Both the position numbers and the translations under genes were made by a program. Below the pieces are notes generated by a model. It saw only the letters and a list, made by a program, of their open reading frames with translations. It did no database searches and was not told where the DNA came from. From positions 1-42,674 of the forward strand of contig JAUCSE010000011.1 of the NCBI GenBank assembly GCA_030445275.1: a stretch of 42,674 nucleotides of DNA, given 5' to 3'. Shown here piece after piece: positions 8,035 through 17,329 of the stretch (positions within the stretch are counted from its first letter, which is position 1; the number at the start of each line of letters is the position of its first letter). This DNA comes from Mucilaginibacter sp. (GTDB lineage: Bacteria > Bacteroidota > Bacteroidia > Sphingobacteriales > Sphingobacteriaceae).

Positions 8035-8054
8035 CCGTGTATAAAATACACAAT

Positions 8055-9455
8055 ATGTATAAGCTACCTTCAAAACAATTACTTCTGTTTTTAGGTGTTT
8101 TTTTAGTCATCCAGGCTCAGGCTCAGCAAAAAGTTTTAAATATCAAAGATGCTGAACAAATGGCACTCGCTAATTACGGTACCATCAAATCCAAAGCAAA
8201 TCAGTTAAACGCTGCTAAGGCATACTTAAAAGAAACACGAACAGAATATTTACCAGATGTAAGTATATCTGCCCAACAAGATTACGGAACAGCAAACGGC
8301 CAAAATGGTCCCTTGTATGGTTATCATGGTTTATCAGTGGCCTCATCAGGTCCCGCACTATCAAAGCAAAACTGGAACGCGGCATTTGGTTCGCTATATC
8401 TGAGCAATGTAAGCTGGGATTTTTTCAGTTTTGGTAAAGCTGTTGAAAAAGTTAAGGTACAGCGTTCTGTTGTAAATCGTGAAGAAACCGACCTGGTACA
8501 AGAACAGTTTCAGCACGAAATACGGGTTGCCAGCACCTATCTTAATTTATTGGCGGCCCAGCAACTGGCAAAAGCTCAGCAGGATAATCTTAACCGGGCT
8601 ATTGATCTGCAAAAGGTAGTAACAGCAAGGGTTAAAAATGGCTTAAATGCCGGAGTTGACTCCGCACTGGCTAATGCCGAGGTATCAAACGCAAAGATAT
8701 CCTTAACCAATACGTTGCAAACTGTGCAGGATCAAAGCAACCAGCTATCTATTTACCTGGGTATACCAGCGCAGGAGTTTTTACTTGATAGCGCTTTTAT
8801 TACCAAACCGCCGGTTAATCTGGGGGCACAAAGCGCTGTTTCATTGGCTGATCATCCGCAGTTACGTTATTTGCAAAACCGGATCAACATTAGTGATGAA
8901 CAGGCGAAGTATTTAAAAACATTTGCCCTACCAACATTTAGCTTATTTGGAGTATACCAGGGCAGGGGATCGGGCTTTAACGCTGATTATATTAACGATC
9001 AAAGCAGTTACAGCGGTAGCTATGGCGCTGGGGCAAATCCAACCCGTTATAACTACCTGTTTGGTGTGGCTATGGTTTGGAACCTGACCAGTCCGTTCCG
9101 GGTACATTACCAGGTTCAATCGCAAAAATACACTTCAGAACAGTACAAAAATGATTATAGCGTGGTTGAACAGCAATTAAAGGCACAACAGGTACTGGCC
9201 GAAACCAGGATAAGTAATTCTTTAAAAAACTACCGTGAAGTGCCGGTTGAAGTTTCAGCTGCCAGCGATGCCTATAAACAAAAGTATACTTTATATAAAA
9301 ACGGCCTGGCCAACATTGTTGATTTTACACAGGCTCTTTATACACTGAACCGTGCCGAGGTTGATCGGTATATTGCCTTAAATAATGTATGGCAGGCTTT
9401 ACTGTATAAGTCGGCTGCCACCGGCGATTTTGGCGTATTTATCAATAATTTTTAA
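8055..9455 (+). CDS. TolC-family outer membrane efflux protein
   Basis: A 466-residue outer membrane factor. The N terminus (MYKLPSKQLLLFLGVFLVIQAQAQ) is a signal peptide, followed by two OEP repeats of long amphipathic helices (for example YLKETRTEYLPDVSISAQQ and a second YLKTFALPTFSLFG repeat), which build the trimeric beta-barrel and periplasmic tunnel. It opens an operon with the RND pump (21 bases downstream) and adaptor. An upstream in-frame ATG at 7980 exists, but the -7 promoter box at 8027-8034 would fall within that extension and ATG 8055 begins a clean signal peptide, so 8055 is chosen. Export substrate is unknown. Confidence 0.9.
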   Translation: MYKLPSKQLLLFLGVFLVIQAQAQQKVLNIKDAEQMALANYGTIKSKANQLNAAKAYLKETRTEYLPDVSISAQQDYGTANGQNGPLYGYHGLSVASSGPALSKQNWNAAFGSLYLSNVSWDFFSFGKAVEKVKVQRSVVNREETDLVQEQFQHEIRVASTYLNLLAAQQLAKAQQDNLNRAIDLQKVVTARVKNGLNAGVDSALANAEVSNAKISLTNTLQTVQDQSNQLSIYLGIPAQEFLLDSAFITKPPVNLGAQSAVSLADHPQLRYLQNRINISDEQAKYLKTFALPTFSLFGVYQGRGSGFNADYINDQSSYSGSYGAGANPTRYNYLFGVAMVWNLTSPFRVHYQVQSQKYTSEQYKNDYSVVEQQLKAQQVLAETRISNSLKNYREVPVEVSAASDAYKQKYTLYKNGLANIVDFTQALYTLNRAEVDRYIALNNVWQALLYKSAATGDFGVFINNF

Positions 9456-9476
9456 TAACAGTTATACACATTTATA

Positions 9477-12400
9477 ATGGGAATGATAAAAGGGGCCCTT
9501 CAGAAACCAATTACCATATTGGTTATAGTAGCCGGACTATTTTTTTTCGGGATCAATGCGGTACGTACTATCAAGATAGATATCTTTCCTGATTTGAATT
9601 TACCGGTTATCTACGTATCCCATCCATACGGAGGTTTTACCCCTGACCAGATGGAAGCTTACTTTGGTAAGCAATATGTTAACTTGCTATTGTTTGTTTC
9701 GGGTGTTAAAAGTATTGAAACAAAAAATATACAGGGTTTAACATTAATAAAAGTTACCTTTTATGAAGGAACTAATATGGCACAGGCCGCGGCCGAGGTC
9801 ACGAGTTACACGAATCGAGCCCAGTCAGGTTTTCCGCAGGGCTCACAACCTCCATTTATTTTAAGGTTTGATGCATCAACACTACCCGTTGGTCAGCTGG
9901 TATTAAGCAGTCCTACACGATCCAATAACGAATTACTTGATTTTGCATTGGTGTATATACGGTCGTCATTTACATCAGTTCCGGGTTTAGTGGCTCCTGC
10001 ACCTTTTGGAGGTAATCAACGTACGGTAGTGATCAAGGTTGACCCGGGTTTGCTACGCTCGCACAATTTAACACCAGATCAGATTGTAGCGGCATTACGT
10101 GAGAATAACCAAAACACACCTGCCGGTAACGTGCGCATAGGCGATTATAACTACCTGGCGCCATCAAATACTACCATTAAAAAAGTCGCGGATTTTGGCG
10201 ATATCCCATTATATAAAAATGGCGTCCAAACCGTGTTTTTGCATGATGTGGCCACCGTTGAAGATGGTGCTGATATTACCAATGGTTATGCGTTAATAAA
10301 TGGTAAAAGATCTGTTTACCTGCCTATCACCAAATCGGCAACCGCGTCGACCTGGGATGTGGTTCAAAATTTAAAGAAAGCGCTTCCCCGTTTCCAGGCG
10401 CTGGTACCAGAAGATGTGAAACTGTCGTTCGTATTTGACCAATCCATCTATGTAATTAACGCGGTTAAAAGTTTGGCCGAAGAAGGGGCCATAGGCGCGG
10501 TACTAACAGGTTTAATGGTATTGTTATTCCTTGGAGATAGGCGTGGGGCGTTAATTGTAATATTAACAATACCTACGTGTATCATATCAGCCATATTCTT
10601 CCTGTCGCTTTTTCATCAAACTATCAATATCATGACGCTAAGCGGGCTTTCGCTGGCCATTGGTATCCTGGTTGATGAGTCGACGGTAACTATTGAAAAT
10701 ATTCACCAGCACTTTGATATGGGCAAGCCTAAGGCATTGGCTATATGGGATGCCTGTAAGGAGATCGCTTTCCCCAAATTACTGATCCTGTTTTGTATCC
10801 TGGCAGTATTTGCTCCAGCTTTTACCATGACCGGCATACCAGGCGCGTTGTTCCTGCCGCTGGCGTTGGCTATTGGTTTCTCCATGATTATATCTTACTT
10901 TCTGGCGCAAACCTTTGTACCCATCATGGCCAACTGGATTATGGTGAACAAACACGAGGATCATAGCCATGCAGATGGTTTTGCTTTAGAGGATGAAGGC
11001 GAACCATGGGAGCAAAAAGAAAAAGCCATGAAAAGGGCGCTTGAACATACAGGCAAAGAAGTAACCCGGTTTGATAAGTTCAGGGATAGCTTTATGCACC
11101 TAATGGACAGGATGATGCCCAACCGTAAAATCCTGGTATCTGTTTACGTAATTGTAGCATTTGGATTAGCCTTTCTACTCTTTAATATCATAGGGCGTGA
11201 TGTATTGCCAAAAGTAAATTCAGGTACTTTTCAGGTTCGTTTACGTGCACCTGATGGTACACGTTTAGAACGTACAGAGGTGGTAGCTATTAAAGCTGAA
11301 CGTATATTGGGCGATATTGTTGGTAAAAATCATATTGCCATAACCTCAACTGTGGTTGGTACGCACCCGTCTTCGTTTTCAACTAACCCCATTTATTTGT
11401 TTATGGCAGGGCCGCAGGAAGCGGTTATGCAGGTGAGTTTAACCGAAGATTACAAGGTAAACCTGGATGATTTGAAAGAGCGTTTCAGACATGAAATAGC
11501 CAAACAATTGCCAGATGTGAAAATTTCTTTTGAGCCGATTGAATTAACTGATAAAATTTTAAGTCAGGGATCGCCAACGCCAATTGAAATTGCCTTAACC
11601 GGAAAAAATAAAAAGCAAAACCAGGAATATGCTTTTAAAGTACTGGATAAGTTAAAAACGATAGATTATTTACGTGATGCACAGATAGGCCAATCATTTA
11701 ACTACCCGGCTCTTAATATTAATATTGACAGACAGAGGGCTGCACAACTTGGTGTGGGTTTAAATGATATTTCGCGCTCATTAGTTGCATCTACATCATC
11801 ATCAAGGTTTACCGAAAAAAATAACTGGATTGATGAAAAAGCAGGATACAGTTACCTGGTACAGGTACAGGTACCAGAATACCAAATGGCAAGTATTAAT
11901 GACGTACGCGAAATCCCGGTGCTTACCAATCAGTCGCGCCCGGTTTTGAGCGATGTGGCTGATATTAAAATGGGAGTTGCCAACGGTGAGGATGACAACA
12001 TAGGTGCTATACCTACAATGTCTGTTACCGCAAACATTAATAAAAAAGATTTGGGTACAGCTACTAATGATGTGCAGAAGGCCATTGCTTCTTTAGGTAA
12101 GTTGCCGCGGGGTTTAACCATTGAATTACGTGGGTTGAGTCAAACATTGACCGAAACTTTAGATAGTTTGCAATCGGGTTTAGTGGTAGCCATCCTGGTG
12201 ATCTTTTTAATGCTGGCTGCTAATTTCCAGTCGTTCAAAATGTCATTTGTGGTACTGTCAACGGTACCGGCGGTATTGTTTGGTTCGCTGTTTCTGGTTA
12301 AAATAACAGGGGCTACACTCAACCTGCAGTCATACATGGGTATGATCATGTCGGTGGGTGTATCCATCTCTAATGCTGTATTGCTGATAACTAATGCCGA

Positions 12401-12728
12401 AGAATTACGTAAGCATAACGGTGATGCATTAAAATCAGCCCGTGAAGCTGTTGCATTACGGTTGCGCCCAATTTTAATGACCAGTTTGGCTATGGTTGTA
12501 GGTATGATACCTATGGCATCGGGCCTGGGTGAAGGAGGCGATCAAACTTCGCCGCTTGGCCGTGCCGTAATTGGCGGGCTTATTGCATCAACCTTTGCTG
12601 CCCTGTTAATATTACCTTTGGTTTTTGCCTGGGTACAGGGTAACACCTCAACCGATTCTGTTTCGTTAGATCCTGAAGATAAAGAAAGTAAATTTTATGT
12701 CCCATTGCACCATCATGAAAAAGCTTAA
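9477..12728 (+). CDS. RND-family efflux pump, inner membrane permease
   Basis: A 1083-residue resistance-nodulation-division transporter (ACR_tran family), full length. Membrane segments appear in the usual order: one at the N terminus (ITILVIVAGLFFFGINA), a large periplasmic loop, five more helices around residues 335-490, one near 555, a second loop, then the last five from about 895. The fourth-helix motif GILVDESTVTIENIHQHF carries the Asp of the proton relay with Glu in the position where AcrB has a second Asp. A charged cytosolic loop (about 500-545) is rich in Glu and Lys. With the TolC and adaptor genes it forms a proton-driven tripartite exporter. It resembles the multidrug/HAE1 rather than the CusA heavy-metal type, but the substrate is unproven. 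Confidence 0.92.
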   Translation: MGMIKGALQKPITILVIVAGLFFFGINAVRTIKIDIFPDLNLPVIYVSHPYGGFTPDQMEAYFGKQYVNLLLFVSGVKSIETKNIQGLTLIKVTFYEGTNMAQAAAEVTSYTNRAQSGFPQGSQPPFILRFDASTLPVGQLVLSSPTRSNNELLDFALVYIRSSFTSVPGLVAPAPFGGNQRTVVIKVDPGLLRSHNLTPDQIVAALRENNQNTPAGNVRIGDYNYLAPSNTTIKKVADFGDIPLYKNGVQTVFLHDVATVEDGADITNGYALINGKRSVYLPITKSATASTWDVVQNLKKALPRFQALVPEDVKLSFVFDQSIYVINAVKSLAEEGAIGAVLTGLMVLLFLGDRRGALIVILTIPTCIISAIFFLSLFHQTINIMTLSGLSLAIGILVDESTVTIENIHQHFDMGKPKALAIWDACKEIAFPKLLILFCILAVFAPAFTMTGIPGALFLPLALAIGFSMIISYFLAQTFVPIMANWIMVNKHEDHSHADGFALEDEGEPWEQKEKAMKRALEHTGKEVTRFDKFRDSFMHLMDRMMPNRKILVSVYVIVAFGLAFLLFNIIGRDVLPKVNSGTFQVRLRAPDGTRLERTEVVAIKAERILGDIVGKNHIAITSTVVGTHPSSFSTNPIYLFMAGPQEAVMQVSLTEDYKVNLDDLKERFRHEIAKQLPDVKISFEPIELTDKILSQGSPTPIEIALTGKNKKQNQEYAFKVLDKLKTIDYLRDAQIGQSFNYPALNINIDRQRAAQLGVGLNDISRSLVASTSSSRFTEKNNWIDEKAGYSYLVQVQVPEYQMASINDVREIPVLTNQSRPVLSDVADIKMGVANGEDDNIGAIPTMSVTANINKKDLGTATNDVQKAIASLGKLPRGLTIELRGLSQTLTETLDSLQSGLVVAILVIFLMLAANFQSFKMSFVVLSTVPAVLFGSLFLVKITGATLNLQSYMGMIMSVGVSISNAVLLITNAEELRKHNGDALKSAREAVALRLRPILMTSLAMVVGMIPMASGLGEGGDQTSPLGRAVIGGLIASTFAALLILPLVFAWVQGNTSTDSVSLDPEDKESKFYVPLHHHEKA

Positions 12729-13836
12729 AAATAAATCAATCATTACGCTTGCCGTATTAGCGGTAGCCATCAGCTTTCTGAGCGCTTGTCATTCGGAAGA
12801 GAAAGAAAAAGAAAGCGCGGAGGAACAACAGGAACAAGCTGTTGAAACCCCTGCTGTTGAGTTGACAACGGTTACAAAAGGGAAGCTGGGCAGCGCTGTT
12901 ACTGTTCCCGGCGAATTGATCCCTTACCAACAGGTTGACTTGTACGCCAAAATTAATAGTTATGTAAAAAAGCTATTGGTTGATATTGGCTCGGAAGTAC
13001 ACCAGGGACAATTACTGGTTGTTTTAGAAGCACCGGAGATCAATTCGCAACTGGCGGGAGCACAGTCAAGAATAAAACAACAGGAAGCCCTTTATTTTGC
13101 CAGCAAAGCTACTTATGACAGATTGGTAAGTACCAGCAAAACTCCGGGTACAGTATCGTTAAATGATTTGGAGCAGGCTGAAGCTAAAAAGAACTCGGAT
13201 TTTGCCAATGTAGAATCTGCAAAATCATCCTACAAAGAAGTTTCGGCCAATTTGGCTTACCTCGAGATCAGAGCGCCGTTTGATGGTGTGATCACCAGTC
13301 GTAACGTAAACTTAGGTGCTTATGTAGGTCCGGGAGGTAAGGGTACAGACCCGCTGTTTACTTTGCAAGATCAGAAAAGATTGCGTTTGGTGGTATCTAT
13401 ACCAGAAAACGCTACCGGTGGATTAAAAAGTAAAAGTGAAGTGACTTTTACTGTAAAAGCATTGCCAAGTCAAAAATTTACTGCGCATATAAACCGTTTG
13501 GCAGGTGCGCTTGATGAACGGTTAAGAGCCGAGCGTTTAGAAATGGACGTATATAATAAAGATAAAAATTTGTTGCCGCACATGTTTGCTGAGGTAAGCG
13601 TGCCTTTGCCGGGTGGCGATAGTACTTTTGTTGTTCCTAAAACTGCTGTAGTTACCTCAACCGAAAAGGTGTTTGTAATTAAAGTGGTGAACCATAAAGC
13701 GCAATGGGTTGATGCTAAAAAAGGTTTTTCGTCAGGTGATATGATCGAAGTTTATGGCGATTTGAAACCCGATGACAAACTGGTAAAAGTAGCCAGTGAT
13801 GAAATACGTGATGGATCAACAGTGAAGGATAAATAA
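12715..13836 (+). CDS. RND efflux periplasmic adaptor (membrane fusion lipoprotein)
   Basis: A 373-residue HlyD/AcrA-type adaptor. The N terminus is a lipoprotein signal ending in the lipobox LSAC, so it should be anchored by a lipidated Cys. Then come an acidic linker, a split lipoyl half (YAKINSYVKKLLVDIGSEVHQGQLLVVLEAPEI), a coiled-coil hairpin, the second lipoyl half (LEIRAPFDGVITSRNVNLGAYV) and a beta-barrel domain. It links pump and outer membrane channel. I take ATG 12715 rather than the in-frame ATG 12697 because it gives a normal lipoprotein signal; it then overlaps the pump gene by 14 bases. The gene order, channel-pump-adaptor, is less common than adaptor-pump-channel. Confidence 0.9.
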   Translation: MKKLKNKSIITLAVLAVAISFLSACHSEEKEKESAEEQQEQAVETPAVELTTVTKGKLGSAVTVPGELIPYQQVDLYAKINSYVKKLLVDIGSEVHQGQLLVVLEAPEINSQLAGAQSRIKQQEALYFASKATYDRLVSTSKTPGTVSLNDLEQAEAKKNSDFANVESAKSSYKEVSANLAYLEIRAPFDGVITSRNVNLGAYVGPGGKGTDPLFTLQDQKRLRLVVSIPENATGGLKSKSEVTFTVKALPSQKFTAHINRLAGALDERLRAERLEMDVYNKDKNLLPHMFAEVSVPLPGGDSTFVVPKTAVVTSTEKVFVIKVVNHKAQWVDAKKGFSSGDMIEVYGDLKPDDKLVKVASDEIRDGSTVKDK

Positions 13837-13889
13837 TGAGTTGATAGGGTTGGATTGAGTTAATTCGTTTGACTGATTATTGAGGTTCG

Positions 13890-13919
13890 CATCCCGCTTT
13901 GCTATCGCAGAGTGGGATG
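13890..13919 (+). terminator. Hairpin after the efflux operon (possible terminator)
   Basis: CATCCCGCTTTGC (13890-13902) pairs with GCAGAGTGGGATG (13907-13919) with two G-T wobbles and a 4-base loop, 54 bases after the adaptor stop. Only a short interrupted T run follows (TGATGTTTT), so it is a weak intrinsic terminator at best. Confidence 0.4.
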
Positions 13920-13949
13920 TGATGTTTTAGGGGGAAGTATAATAAAGTA

Positions 13950-14030
13950 CGTCATTGCGAGCGTGGCAGTCCCCGATTGGCAGGGCCGCTCTGTATAGTT
14001 AGGGATTGCCACGCTACGCTCGCAATGACG
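13950..14030. repeat. Palindromic repeat, family A copy 3
   Basis: Ends CGTCATTGCGAGCGTGGCAG and CTACGCTCGCAATGACG; inner arms GGCAGTCCC and GGGATTGCC pair. This copy has GCGTGGC where A1, A2, A4 and A5 have AACGAAG-type sequence, so it is a subtype. It lies between the convergent efflux operon and beta-lactamase-like gene. Confidence 0.86.
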
Positions 14031-14048
14031 CGTTTTTAATTATAATTC

Positions 14049-15482
14049 TTACTGCAGCTTTTTCAAAATATCAGTACCAATGGTATCGGTACTCTCAGCA
14101 GAGTTTGACAATATTACTATGGCTAGGTTCTTTTGGGTATTAAACGCTAAAAAGCTACTGCTGCCGTAAGTGCCGCCGTTATGGAAGTAATACTCTACCC
14201 CGTCAACAACAATAATATGCCAGGCCAGGCCCAGTTTAAGATCTTTATTGAAGGTTATTTGATGTGTGAGTCCAAAAGCTTTTCCAAGCTTGTCTGCGCC
14301 TGGATTCATGTTGGCCCTGGCATATACCAACAAATCATTTACAGATGAATGGAGGGCCCCGCAGGGGGCTAATACGTTAAAATCCCAGGCGGGTGTAACA
14401 CTGCCGCTTGCATTATACACGGTTACAAAATTGGTGAGCTTGGCCTCGCTTAAATGTTGTACGGTACTTTGCATCATTAATGGTTTGCATATCAGCTCGG
14501 CTACCATCTGATCAAATGGTTTGCCGCTTATTTGCGAAAGAATGGTACCCAGCAAACCCACGCCTAAGTTGGAATAGTCATATCTTTCACCGGGCCGACT
14601 GTTAAGCTTACAGGTTTTAAGATATGAAAAAAGTTGCTGTTTGTTATAGTTTTTATAAGGGTTAAGTGCATCGGCCCCTGAAAAATCTAAATTTCCGGGC
14701 ATACGGGCAAGTCCGGAGGTATGGTTGCTTAATGATTGAAGCGTAACTGTTTTTAAAGCTGGATTAGCAGCCACAGAATCAGGTAGGTATTTGGTTACTG
14801 GATCATTCAATTTTACTTTGCCTTCGTTTACATAGTAAGCTAAAAGCGTGGCGGTGAACGTTTTGGTAATGGACCCAATCTCAAAAATGGTATTTGAAGT
14901 TGGCAACCATTTATTTCCTCTTGCTGTTTCGCCATAATTATAAGTGGTGATTTTGCCATCTTTTAAAATCCCGATACTTAATCCTACAGTGTTAGCCTTT
15001 TGAATATAGGGTCGAGCAACTTGTTCAACCAATTTATCCATTGAATTTAAAAGCTTGTTTGATGTAGCAGCGGGCGCAAGTTTATCCTCAGTTACCTGAT
15101 TAAACGGCTGAAAGAGAAACATATCAAACTTGTCGTTTTGATCAAGGCTTATTTGAAACTGCATGGTAACCGCCTCAAATATGAGCTTGTATGTGGCTAC
15201 ACTATTGTTTACAAAACTCATGAGCGATGAGCCTTTAATGCCATTCAGCGGGAAAAGTTGCTGATCAGCAATTGATCTGAATGCTTCGCGGGTTAATGTT
15301 TTTTTAAAACGCTCGCCTCCCAGGGCATATAATGAATCAGCCTGTTTAGCATTAAAAAACTTTTGAACCTGTGCAAATACGGAATCCGTTTTTCGCTGCT
15401 GCCTACTTTGACCTGAGGCCGAAGATGCGGAAAATGTCATGATCAGAATAATGTACGAGTACCAGAAATAGTTAGTTTTCAT
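14049..15482 (-). CDS. Serine beta-lactamase-like hydrolase with N-terminal DUF3887 domain
   Basis: A 477-residue exported protein. Residues 1-25 are a signal peptide ending ASGQ. About 30-125 looks like a DUF3887 domain (VQKFFNAKQADSLYALGGERFKK). The rest is a class C beta-lactamase/penicillin-binding fold with the full active site: Ser204-Ile-Thr-Lys207, Tyr303-Ser-Asn305 and His434-Asn-Gly-Gly437. The HxGG third motif in place of KTG is usual in the broad 'serine hydrolase' group that includes esterases and D-amino peptidases, so antibiotic hydrolysis should not be assumed. It stands alone with about 100 bases before pyrB's end. Function in cell-envelope peptide or ester turnover is an inference. 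Confidence 0.85.
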   Translation of the reverse strand: MKTNYFWYSYIILIMTFSASSASGQSRQQRKTDSVFAQVQKFFNAKQADSLYALGGERFKKTLTREAFRSIADQQLFPLNGIKGSSLMSFVNNSVATYKLIFEAVTMQFQISLDQNDKFDMFLFQPFNQVTEDKLAPAATSNKLLNSMDKLVEQVARPYIQKANTVGLSIGILKDGKITTYNYGETARGNKWLPTSNTIFEIGSITKTFTATLLAYYVNEGKVKLNDPVTKYLPDSVAANPALKTVTLQSLSNHTSGLARMPGNLDFSGADALNPYKNYNKQQLFSYLKTCKLNSRPGERYDYSNLGVGLLGTILSQISGKPFDQMVAELICKPLMMQSTVQHLSEAKLTNFVTVYNASGSVTPAWDFNVLAPCGALHSSVNDLLVYARANMNPGADKLGKAFGLTHQITFNKDLKLGLAWHIIVVDGVEYYFHNGGTYGSSSFLAFNTQKNLAIVILSNSAESTDTIGTDILKKLQ

Positions 15483-15580
15483 TAGTGATACTTTGATTAT
15501 ACAACGTTTATAATGGCACCGATAATATAAATACAGCTAATAAATCTAAATGTATTGTTCAGCTCAGATATGCTGAATTT

Positions 15581-16507
15581 TTATGGGGTTTGCCCGGCAA
15601 GCAAATACAGCACTGCCATGCGTATGGCTACACCGTTTTCTACCTGATCCAATATGATGGATTGCTTGCTGTCGGCCACATCGCTGGTGATTTCCACACC
15701 GCGGTTAATAGGGCCGGGGTGCATTACGGTGATCTCCTTATCCAATGAATCCAGAATGGTTTTGTTAAGGCCAAAAAGCATGGTGTATTCCCGTAATGAA
15801 GGGAAGTATTTGATATCCTGACGTTCCAATTGTATGCGCAGCATGTTGGCCACATCGCACCAGTTAAGGGCTTTTATTAAATTATGCTCCACTTTAACGC
15901 CCAATGACCCAATGTATTTAGGGATCAGGGTGGTTGGTCCACAAACCATTACCTCGGCACCCAGTTGTTTAAGGCAAAGTATATTTGACAATGCTACCCG
16001 AGAGTGCAGTATATCGCCCACGATCACTACTTTTTTACCTGCCACATCGCCATATTTTTCACGTATGGAAAAGGCATCCAATAAAGCCTGTGTGGGGTGT
16101 TCATGCGCACCGTCGCCGGCATTCACGATCTGGGCTTTTACATGTTTGGATAGGAAGATGCCGGCACCGGCGTAGGGATGGCGCATTACCACCATATCTA
16201 CTTTCATGGCCAAAATATTGTTTACCGTATCGATCAAAGTTTCGCCTTTGCTTACTGATGATGATGACGCTGCAAAATTTACCACATCAGCCGAAAGTCG
16301 TTTTTCGGCCAATTCGAACGACAGGCGCGTACGGGTAGAGTTTTCAAAAAATATATTGGCAATGGTTACATCGCGCAACGAAGGCACCTTTTTTATAGGC
16401 CGGTTTAAAACGGATTTAAAAGTATCGGCAGTTTCAAATATCAGTTCAATATCTGCCCGGTTTAAATCTTTAATGCCTAATAAATGTCTTGTGCTTAGTC
16501 CTGCCAT
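15581..16507 (-). CDS. pyrB: Aspartate carbamoyltransferase, catalytic subunit
   Basis: A 308-residue enzyme that condenses carbamoyl phosphate with aspartate in de novo pyrimidine synthesis. The carbamoyl-phosphate motif STRTR is at 57-61 within FFENSTRTRLSFE, HEHPTQALLDAF and the MHPGPINRG segment are present, so the active site looks complete. No regulatory pyrI gene adjoins it. It lies downstream of pyrR on the same strand, but 161 bases separate them and a family A palindrome occupies most of that space. Just upstream, at about 16517-16545, is a short AT/CG run repeating GATTTCG, a simple repeat of unknown meaning. Confidence 0.95.
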   Translation of the reverse strand: MAGLSTRHLLGIKDLNRADIELIFETADTFKSVLNRPIKKVPSLRDVTIANIFFENSTRTRLSFELAEKRLSADVVNFAASSSSVSKGETLIDTVNNILAMKVDMVVMRHPYAGAGIFLSKHVKAQIVNAGDGAHEHPTQALLDAFSIREKYGDVAGKKVVIVGDILHSRVALSNILCLKQLGAEVMVCGPTTLIPKYIGSLGVKVEHNLIKALNWCDVANMLRIQLERQDIKYFPSLREYTMLFGLNKTILDSLDKEITVMHPGPINRGVEITSDVADSKQSIILDQVENGVAIRMAVLYLLAGQTP

Positions 16508-16562
16508 ATCTTTTTTATTTCGGATTTCGAATGTTCGATTTCGGAATTAATTATTTTAGTCC

Positions 16563-16645
16563 CGTCATTGCAAGGTACGAAGCAACCTCTATGCTGTACA
16601 GAGTAGCTCTGTAAATTGGGGATTGCTTCATGCCTCGCAATGACG
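16563..16645. repeat. Palindromic repeat, family A copy 4 (between pyrR and pyrB)
   Basis: Ends CGTCATTGCAAGGTACGAAG and CTTCATGCCTCGCAATGACG with inner TCTATGCTGTACAGAG. It sits inside the pyrR-pyrB gap, so if the genes are co-transcribed the hairpin would be in the mRNA and could affect processing or relative expression of pyrB. Confidence 0.86.
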
Positions 16646-16668
16646 CGCGGTTTTATTTATTATAAAAG

Positions 16669-17217
16669 CTAGTCCTGTACCTCTGATACCAGCACAATCT
16701 TATCTTCCCCATCGGTATCTTTCCAGCTTACCACCACTTTTTGCGATGCGATGGAATCAACCTCGATGCCTACATAATCTGCAGATACCGGTATATGGCG
16801 CGAGTATCGGCGGTCAACCAGGGCCAGCAACTCTATCTTCTCCGGGCGACCAAAAGCCTGCATAGCATCCATGGCCGCGCGTATTGTGCGACCGGTCCAA
16901 AGTACATCATCCATCATGATCACTTTTTTACCTTCAATTATAAAATCTATTTTAGTTTGATTAGGTACCAACGGTGATCCCTGCCTGCGAAAGTCATCGC
17001 GGTAAAAGGTAATGTCAAGGTCGCCGTGTAAAATGGTTTTGCCTGGTAATATTTTTCGTAATTCCTCGGCTACGCGTTTGGCCAGATAAATGCCACGGGG
17101 CTGAATACCAATTAATACTGATCCTGAAAAATCATTATGATTTTCAATCAACTGGCGACATAAACGTTGTATGGTGATCTGAAATTTCTGTCCGTCGAGC
17201 AGTGTAAGATTTTGCAT
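16669..17217 (-). CDS. pyrR: PyrR pyrimidine regulatory protein / uracil phosphoribosyltransferase
   Basis: A 182-residue type I phosphoribosyltransferase. The PRPP-binding loop is in VIMMDDVLWTGRTIRAAMDA, and the family N terminus (LTLLDGQKFQITIQRLCRQLIENH) is intact. PyrR proteins make UMP from uracil and PRPP; in Gram-positive bacteria they also bind pyr mRNA. I place the start at 17217: the earlier in-frame ATG at 17238 falls inside a TAnnTTTG promoter box. The leader is then only about 10-15 bases, too short for a PyrR attenuator, so the RNA-binding role is not supported upstream of this gene. It is followed by pyrB. Confidence 0.92.
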   Translation of the reverse strand: MQNLTLLDGQKFQITIQRLCRQLIENHNDFSGSVLIGIQPRGIYLAKRVAEELRKILPGKTILHGDLDITFYRDDFRRQGSPLVPNQTKIDFIIEGKKVIMMDDVLWTGRTIRAAMDAMQAFGRPEKIELLALVDRRYSRHIPVSADYVGIEVDSIASQKVVVSWKDTDGEDKIVLVSEVQD

Positions 17218-17235
17218 CGTATGGGTGGATTTGGG

Positions 17236-17243
17236 CAAAAATA
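17236..17243 (-). promoter_or_regulatory. Promoter -7 box of pyrR
   Basis: On the minus strand this reads TATTTTTG, an exact fit to TAnnTTTG. It predicts a transcript start near 17230 and supports translation from 17217. No clear -33 TTTG was found. Confidence 0.5.
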
Positions 17244-17329
17244 GTAAATAGTTTTGAGTTTTGAGTGATGAGTTTAAAAAGTAACCTACATAACTGTTAA
17301 CGGAAGTATGGTGATTGATAAAACACTAG

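Noticed and set aside
7980..8054. Extended N terminus of the TolC-family protein from ATG 7980
   Set aside because: The exact -7 promoter box TACCTTTG (8027-8034) would lie inside the coding region, and ATG 8055 starts a normal signal peptide.
14049..15482. Calling the DUF3887 protein an antibiotic-resistance beta-lactamase
   Set aside because: The third active-site motif is HNGG, shared with esterases and peptidases of the broad serine hydrolase family, so hydrolysis of beta-lactams cannot be claimed.
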